Of a stretch of DNA of 12,429 nucleotides, positions 8,501-12,429 are shown piece by piece; positions within the stretch are counted from its first letter, which is position 1; each line of letters begins with the position of its first letter. The stretch covers positions 1-12,429 of the forward strand of contig JBEBSD010000121.1 in the NCBI GenBank assembly GCA_040394475.1, in the 5' to 3' direction. A program made the position numbers and the translations under genes. The notes under the pieces were generated by a model, which was not told the DNA's origin, searched no databases, and worked only from the letters and a program-made list of their open reading frames with translations. The stretch comes from JBEBSD01 sp040394475 (GTDB taxonomy: Bacteria > Bacteroidota > Bacteroidia > Cytophagales > Spirosomataceae).

Positions 8501-9139
8501 GACGGTTCCGCGGGGTGTGCCCTCAACCATGATGTTAACGCCCGGCAGCACCTCGCCGTTTTCATCCGTTACCTTTCCCTGAAGCGTCCGGTCAAAATTA
8601 CGAATCGGTGCAGTGGGTTCCAGCGCAACCGTCGGGGTGATCCCCGGCAGGGAAGGGGGAAGCTCGCGGTAGGGCCGTTCGTCAAGAGGGGCAAGGCCGG
8701 TCGGTTTTGCGTTTTTTTCTGCTTTGATCTTGACGATGATGGTCTTACCCTGGATGGTATAGCCCAGGGGCTGGTTCCGGAAGGCTGCCTCCAGAACCTC
8801 CTGCAGGGGTGCCTTTTTCATGTCCAGGCTGACCGGAGAGGCTTTTCGAAGCATTTCCAGGTCGCAAACAAAAAAATAGCCAGTTTGCTTTTTGATGGTT
8901 TGCAGGACCTCCAGGAGCGTGGCATCCTTTTTTTGAAGCGATACTTTCTGCGCATTGGACGGCTCTGCCAATACCTGGAAAGTTGCAAGCATAATGAGCA
9001 ATGACGTCAGCTTCATGGTTCGTACAATTTTTCGAAGGCGACTATCCTTTCCTTTGCCGCCCCGGACGAGCCCGGAGGTGCAACGTATTGGGATATACGA
9101 CGCCAAGTGGTCTGTTTTGACCCTGCGTAAAAATTTCAT
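5501..9139 (-). CDS. SusC/RagA family TonB-linked outer membrane transporter with STN domain
   Basis: This 1212-residue TonB-dependent importer is partner of the adjacent SusD. A basic 41-residue N-terminal extension precedes the hydrophobic signal MKLTSLLIMLATFQVL (about 42-57). Residues about 65-137 form the STN domain, which signals to FecR proteins. Residues about 186-256 are a carboxypeptidase-regulatory-like beta-sandwich (GKVTDENGEVLPGVNI). LEQVVVTAFG (262-271) is the TonB-box/plug start. The plug continues to about 391 and includes DIESFSILKDASATALYGAR. The remainder is the beta-barrel, ending RVINVGINLNF with the expected terminal Phe. The frame stays open upstream to a TTG at 9169, but the ATG at 9139 is chosen as the only good start before the signal. 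The STN domain together with the upstream sigma/FecR pair implies ligand-responsive induction. A predicted antisense RNA overlaps its leader. Confidence 0.95.
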   Translation of the reverse strand: MKFLRRVKTDHLASYIPIRCTSGLVRGGKGKDSRLRKIVRTMKLTSLLIMLATFQVLAEPSNAQKVSLQKKDATLLEVLQTIKKQTGYFFVCDLEMLRKASPVSLDMKKAPLQEVLEAAFRNQPLGYTIQGKTIIVKIKAEKNAKPTGLAPLDERPYRELPPSLPGITPTVALEPTAPIRNFDRTLQGKVTDENGEVLPGVNIMVEGTPRGTVTNIEGLYSLSIPEGAVQLTFSYVGYVTQQVDVGTKTQLDIIMTADNQTLEQVVVTAFGQKQRKEAVVGSVTSVNAKDLKIPSSNLTTSFAGRLSGVIAYQRSGEPGADDASFFIRGVTTFGNGSGQPLILIDNIELTTTDLARLQPDDIESFSILKDASATALYGARGANGVIFVTTKQGKEGPARLNVRMESAMSEPTQRLKIADPITHMQLYTEAQLTRDPLAQLHYSQNKIDRIQEGGNNPFVYPATDWFKLMFKERTFNQRANMSVTGGGKIAKYYVAGTYNIDNGILNVDPRNNFNSNVKLNSYQLRSNVNMQLTNSTELVVRMYGIFDDYKGPVDGGTGMYQKALRSSPSLFAPSYAPDSANIASHHILFGNYRSGTNFYLNPYAEMLKGYKEYSQSRMLAQFELNQNLAGITEGLKFRGLFSTNRYAYFDISRAYGPYFYNVGLYDKLSDSYMLTHLNELEGPAAYEDIRPLGSPQRNLSTNLYGQLTLDYSRKFKEKHNLGGTLIYTIQQSLATTAAFDVQSSLPHRNLGLSGRAAYSFDNKYFAEFNFGYNGSERFYKDKQFGFFPTAGLAWVVSNEDFFPDNNVLKLLKFRGSHGLVGNDAIGRTEDRFFYLSSVNLDNIERGAVFGYDNTYRRNGVSIARYPNFDITWEKSIQSNVAMELNFFDKLNVIAEVYRQHRRNILMNRASIPSTMGLAAATMANVGEAKSKGLDMSLDYTENFGNNLWFMGRGSLTLAMSEFVKYEEPEYTDRYLSRVGHPISQTWGYIAERLFIDEHDVANSPRQNFGLYQAGDIKFRDVNNDGEITALDRVPIGYPTTPEITYGFGFSAGYKNIDLSVFFQGLARVSFWINPSATAPFVNYDDPNNLINNGFIAENALLQAYADNHWSEEKRDIYALWPRLSVTPIANNNQTSTWFMRNGNFLRVKSFELGYTIPADFTSKYKISNFRMYVSGNNLLTFSKFNLWDPEMGGNGLAYPIQRVINVGINLNF

Positions 9140-9146
9140 AATTTTG
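9116..9146 (+). promoter_or_regulatory. Predicted antisense promoter, Bacteroidota housekeeping type
   Basis: TTTG at 9116-9119 is separated by 19 nt from TAATTTTG at 9139-9146. This is a full match to the -33 TTTG / -7 TAnnTTTG promoter recognised by the Bacteroidota primary sigma factor. It lies on the plus strand, so it points away from susC toward fecR, with a predicted start point near 9150-9154. The T of its -7 box overlaps the first base of the susC start codon (9137-9139) on the other strand. A terminator hairpin follows at 9208-9240. Confidence 0.6.
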
Positions 9147-9151
9147 ATGAT

Positions 9152-9240
9152 TGGGTTAATGTGTAACAATCGTTTTCAGATGAGTGCCAGGATTAATCCA
9201 TTAGTAGACCGGGTACGTTGCGAGCGTCCCCGGTTTTTTT
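9152..9240 (+). ncRNA. Predicted DonS-like antisense RNA over the susC leader
   Basis: A transcript of about 90 nt is predicted from the promoter at 9116-9146 to the hairpin and T-tract ending at 9240. Both ends are inferred from sequence. It would be fully complementary to the susC mRNA leader, from about 12 nt before the start codon outward. The 5' part has a small GTTA/TAAC stem (9155-9158 with 9164-9167), then the palindrome GGATTAATCC (9190-9199), then the terminator stem. In Bacteroides, cis-antisense RNAs of this kind (DonS in the B. fragilis Don locus and relatives) lie near the start of susC homologues in sigma/anti-sigma-controlled loci and repress them. The same role is inferred here. 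No open reading frame of note is present. The alternative is a chance promoter match with a leader hairpin acting on the sense strand. Confidence 0.5.
9208..9240 (+). terminator. Hairpin with T-tract in the fecR-susC gap, plus strand
   Basis: ACCGGG (9208-9213) pairs with CCCGGT (9229-9234), and ACG (9215-9217) pairs with CGT (9225-9227). A single T-C mismatch lies between the two helices, and the loop is 7 nt. Seven T follow (9234-9240). The T-tract is only on the plus strand, antisense to fecR and susC, so this is not a terminator for the operon. It is best explained as the end of a short antisense RNA. Confidence 0.7.
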
Positions 9241-9330
9241 GGATTTTAGGGGTTGGTTCAGGTAGAATCTTGTGTCATTGTGTTCGTTGGATAAGGTTGC
9301 ATAAGTCAAAGGTTTTAGTGAGTTGCCACA

Positions 9331-10536
9331 TCAGGAATTAGCCTTCACGATTATTTTCCTGCCGGTTATTTCGAATTTGATCCCTCCGGTGAGCTCGAGC
9401 AGCTGAAGGACCTCCGATACATTGTTATGCCTCGAAATAGTACCGATAAACGCTTTGCTGGAGGCGTTTCCGTCATACTCGATTTCAAGGTTGTACCAAC
9501 GGGCAATTTGCTTCATGATGTCCTGAATGTTGCCGTTAAATTCAAACCGTCCTTCTTTCCAGGCAGTTACGCCTTCGGCATCGACATTCGTTACGGCAAT
9601 CGGTCCGGTTGAAAGCGGCACCTGTGCCTGCTGTCCGGGAGAAAGTATGCGGACGGTATTTCCTTGCTTAACTTCTACCGACCCGGTAAGCAATGTCGTA
9701 CGGATCAGCGGTTCATCGATATAAGAGGAAACGTTGAAATGGGTACCCAGCACGGTAATCTCCATGTTTCGTTTCGTAGGAAGCTTTACGACAAAGGGAT
9801 GCGCCGCGTCCGGAAGTATTTCGAAATAGGCTTCGCCGGTAATTTCCACCTGTCGCCTGATACCGGTAAACGCGGAAGGGAATCGCAGGCTGGAGCCGGC
9901 ATTGAGCCATACTTTGGAGCCATCGGGAAGCACTACGCGGTATTGCCCCCCGAGAGGCGTTGAAACGGTATTGTAACCCTGTTCTCCGGAATGGCTGCTG
10001 TAGGTAAGCTCCCCTCTGGCTGTATCTACGGTAACACCCCGGTAAGCAGCGAGGTCTTCATGGGTGACCGCCTCCAGATCGATCACCCTGCCGTCAAAAA
10101 GTGAAAGCCGCGCCTTTTCCTTTCCCGGGAGGAAGTCTGCCCCGTATTTGGTCGGCTGAATAGCGCCGATAGCAGGCAGATCGGAAGCGGCATACCATTC
10201 GTAAAGACCCAGGAGCGCTATCCCGGCCAGGGAGGCGGCAATCAGTAACGGCTTCCATGGGAAAGCGGGTCGCGGAATGTGCACCGGAGGACGGGTTTCT
10301 GAAGCAGCTATAGGAGTATTGCCGGTTTTAAGAATGGCGTGCAGAATGTCCCGGGTAATTTCTTCCGGCAACGCATGTGCTTCGTTATCAGTGTGTAAAG
10401 CTGCTTCGATCCACTGTTCCAGTTGCGGGTGGTTCTCCGTCCGCTGTAGGAGGTCCATCAGTTCCTCCCGCTCCTGTGAGGTCGCAGTCTTTTCGTAATA
10501 ACGGGCAAAAAGATACTTAAGGCGATTGTCTGACAT
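9331..10536 (-). CDS. FecR-type anti-sigma factor (inner-membrane, DUF4974 C-terminus)
   Basis: This 401-residue single-pass inner-membrane protein holds the ECF sigma factor and receives the signal from the SusC STN domain. Residues 1-90 are cytoplasmic and helical (KYLFARYYEKTATSQEREEL), the sigma-binding part. A transmembrane helix lies at about 95-113 (WKPLLIAASLAGIALLGLY). The periplasmic FecR domain spans about 188-290 with its typical sequence: VSTPLGGQYRVVLPDGSKVW, LNAGSSLRFP and GEAYFEI. Residues about 330-398 are DUF4974, an STN-like fold, with RFEFNGNIQDIMKQIARWYN. It follows the sigma gene by 76 nt and precedes susC by 191 nt. Length and domain order are standard for Bacteroidota. 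The ATG at 10536 is the natural start. Confidence 0.96.
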   Translation of the reverse strand: MSDNRLKYLFARYYEKTATSQEREELMDLLQRTENHPQLEQWIEAALHTDNEAHALPEEITRDILHAILKTGNTPIAASETRPPVHIPRPAFPWKPLLIAASLAGIALLGLYEWYAASDLPAIGAIQPTKYGADFLPGKEKARLSLFDGRVIDLEAVTHEDLAAYRGVTVDTARGELTYSSHSGEQGYNTVSTPLGGQYRVVLPDGSKVWLNAGSSLRFPSAFTGIRRQVEITGEAYFEILPDAAHPFVVKLPTKRNMEITVLGTHFNVSSYIDEPLIRTTLLTGSVEVKQGNTVRILSPGQQAQVPLSTGPIAVTNVDAEGVTAWKEGRFEFNGNIQDIMKQIARWYNLEIEYDGNASSKAFIGTISRHNNVSEVLQLLELTGGIKFEITGRKIIVKANS

Positions 10537-10612
10537 GCACTTGATCTCTTGATTTCTTATAAAGACTTAACAGAAATCGAAATGGGGGACAAGCGATGTT
10601 TTTTTTTGAAAT

Positions 10613-11212
10613 TTATTTTAGAATAAAAGGGAAAATACAGAGAATGGTCGTTTCCAGGCGTGCAGTTATAAAGGCTCGCATGGATTTGACGGCCCTGGAA
10701 AGATGGGTTTTTACTGTTTCAGGGGAGATCCGGAGCAGTTGGGCGATGTCGTCCCTGGTAAGTTCCTTTTCCTGGCTTAACAGGTAAATTTGCTGTTGTT
10801 GCGGGGAGAGGCGCTGCAGCGCTTCCTGCCAGAGGGCTTCCAGTTCTTTGCGGTTCAATTCTTCCTCAGAATTATTGCTGCAGAAAGGCATTGCCCCTTG
10901 CCAGTTCGCTTCGAGCAGCTGTTGGCGGGACAGGCTTTGCATGGCGGTGAAAACGTGATTACGGGCCATGATAAACAGGTAATCTTCAAAATTCCGGATA
11001 TGGACGAGCTTCTCCCGGCGCAGCCAGACTTTCAGGAAGACATCCTGGACAATTTCTTCGGCCAGAAAGGTGGATTCGGTAAGTTTTAACGCAACCGAGT
11101 AAATTCTATTTTTGTAAAGACGGAATAAGCTCGTGAAAGCTTCTTCGCTTCCTTCAGCTACCGCCGGTAATAGCTCGTCGGTTCCGTAATGGGCTCGCTC
11201 GTTTAACGTCAC
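10613..11212 (-). CDS. ECF RNA polymerase sigma factor (sigma-70 family)
   Basis: This 199-residue ECF sigma factor is first in the regulatory-transport block. Region 2 spans about 22-92 and includes EEIVQDVFLKVW (52-63), the core-binding and -10 recognition segment. Region 4 spans about 123-178, with LSPQQQQIYLLS followed by the helix-turn-helix DDIAQLLRISPETVKTHLSR (154-173). A short hydrophobic C-terminal tail (ILCIFPFILK) is common in Bacteroidota members. The start is a GTG at 11212. No in-frame ATG precedes the region 2 residues, and an in-frame stop lies 39 nt upstream, so GTG is the only reasonable choice. It should direct RNA polymerase to the downstream susC operon once released by the neighbouring FecR protein. 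I see no target promoter consensus that I could name. Confidence 0.95.
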   Translation of the reverse strand: MTLNERAHYGTDELLPAVAEGSEEAFTSLFRLYKNRIYSVALKLTESTFLAEEIVQDVFLKVWLRREKLVHIRNFEDYLFIMARNHVFTAMQSLSRQQLLEANWQGAMPFCSNNSEEELNRKELEALWQEALQRLSPQQQQIYLLSQEKELTRDDIAQLLRISPETVKTHLSRAVKSMRAFITARLETTILCIFPFILK

Positions 11213-11254
11213 GTATCGGTTGGTTTTCTTGTAAATGAAAATCGGTTTTCAGTT

Positions 11255-11262
11255 CAAATATA
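11255..11262 (-). promoter_or_regulatory. Possible -7 promoter element upstream of the ECF sigma gene
   Basis: Read on the minus strand, this is TATATTTG, matching the Bacteroidota -7 consensus TAnnTTTG. It sits 42 nt before the GTG start of the sigma gene, giving a leader of about 36 nt. No TTG is found 19-21 nt upstream, so only half the consensus is present. Confidence 0.35.
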
Positions 11263-11427
11263 CCAAAGCGTCTATTGCCGCACGCCCCGAATCGTTTGTC
11301 AGGGCTCAAAAAGCTGTTGTATAAAAACAGGCGAAAGGATAGCGCCTGCAGGAATCTGTTTGTTATACCTGAAGTAAAGCAAACAGGTAGGTGAATATAC
11401 TTTAGACTTCGGGGAAATAGCGCACAT

Positions 11428-11762
11428 AACAGGTGTTGTTGTGTTGTAAGTGTTTGATAGCCAATAGGTTGTTTTTCGATGGGGCCTGCGTGCAAAAAAG
11501 CGGAGCTTTGCCGGCGGCCGGCAAGAGCAGGCGACGGCCTTTCCGATGTGACAGGTCGTAACAGCAATTATCAGGATTAGATAAAAAACTATAGAAAATT
11601 TGAAGATAGCTGTAGTAATAAATTCTATTGCAAAGAGGCGTGTGAAGTCCTGAGAGAGGGACCGAGGGGACAATGATGACAGATATTTAGTCTTTCTGGC
11701 GAGTATATAGCGCGATTTTTTGTTTTTATAAACAGTACGCTTGGAGTTGTAAGTGTTTTGAT
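11428..11762 (+). repeat. Two copies of a spaced motif, AACAG-N10-GTTGTAAGTGTTT(T)GAT
   Basis: Copy 1 is at 11428-11458 and copy 2 at 11731-11762. Both have AACAG, exactly 10 unrelated nucleotides, then GTTGTAAGTGTTTGAT (copy 2 has one extra T). ATAGCGC also precedes both, at different distances. The copies are about 303 bp apart. Copy 2 overlaps a promoter-like sequence. A shared binding site or recombination half-site would fit, but nothing identifies which. Confidence 0.55.
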
Positions 11763-11771
11763 TTACGTTTG
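11741..11771 (+). promoter_or_regulatory. Predicted orphan promoter, Bacteroidota housekeeping type
   Basis: TTG at 11741-11743 is followed after 20 nt by TACGTTTG at 11764-11771, matching the -33/-7 consensus on the plus strand. The inverted repeat GTAAT-GAT-ATTAC (11776-11788) sits at the predicted start point. No gene of convincing length follows before the window ends. It points away from the sigma gene. Confidence 0.4.
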
Positions 11772-11786
11772 TATAGTAATGATATT

Positions 11787-11902
11787 ACATCAAGTATTTA
11801 CTATTGTTTAATGAAAATCAAACAAATTTTATAATTCTGTTAGTTGGTATTTGAAATTGGCAGCGAAGATGATTAATCACTTTGGGTATAATTACTTGAT
11901 GT
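11787..11902. repeat. 10-bp inverted repeat in the AT-rich region
   Basis: ACATCAAGTA (11787-11796) is exactly complementary to TACTTGATGT (11893-11902), with 96 nt between the arms. Another inverted repeat, TTGTTT/AAACAA, lies between them near 11805-11826. The long spacing and AT-richness make a chance origin possible. Confidence 0.4.
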
Positions 11903-12311
11903 TTAGTCGAATAATTTTGATTTCTGAGCTGATTGTTTGAATAATTGATTTATTTTAGTGCATACAACGTGAACCTTAAAAAAAGATTCTTAAACATAAC
12001 CCTTATGAGCGATGAAATTAGTAGTACAATTTAGCCAGGTCTTCGCTAAAGAGACGCAAATCCTCCATCCGATGTTCTTCTTAATCTCACAACAGGCAGA
12101 TCCTTTTGATTGCAAACCTGTCCATAAACACTAATATAAGCCGGCTTCCCCCGAGCGGTGGCATTGCGTGACCGTTTCCCCGGACAGGAGAAACGAATAG
12201 CGATGATTTGACGCAGGTCAACCGGATCGGTGTGCGGTGTTCCCACTGGAGCTCTTTTGAATAAAAGGAGCGGGCCGGATGGAGCGGAACCGGTGTGCGT
12301 ATATAGCAATA

Positions 12312-12337
12312 GGTGGGGTTCGAGAGCCTCACCCACC
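12312..12337. repeat. Inverted repeat with TCGA core, relative of the left-end repeats
   Basis: GGTGGG (12312-12317) pairs with CCCACC (12332-12337) around a 14-nt loop. Read on the minus strand it is GGGTGAGGCTCTCGAACCCC. This has the same GGGTGAG...TCGAACCC skeleton as the units at 1-356, but in the opposite orientation. Confidence 0.7.
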
Positions 12338-12345
12338 GGTAGGTT

Positions 12346-12429
12346 ACTGAGGTTCTCGAAGTCGTGCACTGAGATTCTCGAAGTCGTGCACTGAGGTTCT
12401 CGAAGTCGTGCACTGAGGTTCTCGAAGTC
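12346..12429. repeat. 22-bp tandem repeat, at least 3.8 copies, cut by the window end
   Basis: The unit ACTGAGGTTCTCGAAGTCGTGC starts at 12346, 12368, 12390 and 12412. The second copy differs by one base (GAGATT for GAGGTT). The core CTGAG-N4-TCGAA resembles dispersed CTGAGnnnnTCGAA elements that are familiar in Bacteroidota genomes, and related cores occur at the left end of this window. The array continues past 12429. Confidence 0.92.

Larger units (their letters stand above)
11213..12311. other. Gene-free intergenic region with an AT-rich core
   Basis: I see no credible protein gene here. About 11570-12020 is strongly AT-rich compared with the operon and is dotted with short repeats, which are listed separately. 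From about 12030 the composition becomes GC-richer again. Two overlapping minus-strand frames (ends at 12046 and 12087) run through that part, but both start inside the 22-bp array and show no recognisable domain. An imperfect hairpin lies at 12251-12271 (GCTCTTTT with AAAAGGAGC, one bulged G). The AT-rich stretch may be old transferred or decayed DNA; this is inference. Confidence 0.7.

Noticed and set aside
7964..9004. 346-residue plus-strand frame antisense to susC
   Set aside because: It is wholly inside the conserved plug and STN coding region of susC. Its openness follows from susC codon use.
9140..9169. Extension of susC to the TTG at 9169
   Set aside because: The added ten residues start with TTG, and the ATG at 9139 already gives the expected N-terminus.
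10564..10610. Possible plus-strand terminator between sigma and fecR (T-run near 10600)
   Set aside because: The only stem before the T-run is 4 bp (ATCG/CGAT) with a long loop, which is too weak to call.
11299..11673. 124-residue minus-strand frame with a hydrophobic N-terminal segment
   Set aside because: It begins with TTG, lies in AT-rich DNA with repeats, overlaps another open frame of similar length, and its Cys/Arg/Pro-rich remainder looks like no known protein.
11869..11940. 23-residue plus-strand peptide downstream of the orphan promoter
   Set aside because: It is too short and in AT-rich sequence where such frames are common, with no ribosome-binding signal that stands out.
12346..12429. 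CRISPR array at the right end
   Set aside because: The 22-bp units are directly contiguous, with no spacers between them.

Overview
The window comes from a member of the phylum Bacteroidota. Four things support this: a SusC/SusD outer-membrane uptake pair, a Bacteroidota-type ECF sigma factor and FecR anti-sigma factor pair, a type IX secretion (T9SS) C-terminal sorting domain, and promoter-like sequences of the TTTG/TAnnTTTG type used by the Bacteroidota housekeeping sigma factor. The STN-bearing SusC and the T9SS cargo protein suggest a free-living chitinophagal, cytophagal or sphingobacterial lineage rather than a gut Bacteroides. The genus cannot be fixed from sequence alone.

Layout from left to right: (1) 1-356 is a higher-order tandem repeat without genes. 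(2) 409-1506 (+) encodes a T9SS-sorted secreted protein of unknown function, closed by a strong hairpin terminator at 1590-1613. (3) 1626-11212 is a six-gene block entirely on the minus strand. In transcription order it encodes an ECF sigma factor, a FecR-type anti-sigma factor, a SusC/RagA TonB-dependent transporter with an STN signalling domain, a SusD/RagB lipoprotein, a DUF4959/DUF5126/DUF5000-type lipoprotein and a DUF4998-type lipoprotein. (4) 11213-12429 has no credible gene. It holds an AT-rich stretch with several short repeats, then a GC-richer stretch, and ends in a 22-bp tandem array cut by the window edge.

The minus-strand block reads as a self-regulated glycan (or other large nutrient) uptake locus. 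By family knowledge, SusD and the two accessory lipoproteins bind substrate at the cell surface and SusC imports it. The SusC STN domain contacts the periplasmic part of FecR, which frees the sigma factor to transcribe the transport genes. No glycoside hydrolase, lyase or sulfatase lies in the window, so the substrate cannot be named.

The most interesting signal is in the 191-nt gap between fecR and susC, on the strand opposite the genes. A full-consensus Bacteroidota promoter (TTTG, 19 nt, TAATTTTG, 9116-9146) is followed about 60 nt after its predicted start point by a hairpin with a seven-T tract (9208-9240). This predicts a roughly 90-nt RNA antisense to the susC leader. That is the position and architecture reported for DonS-type repressor RNAs in Bacteroides polysaccharide loci. 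It is a prediction from sequence only.
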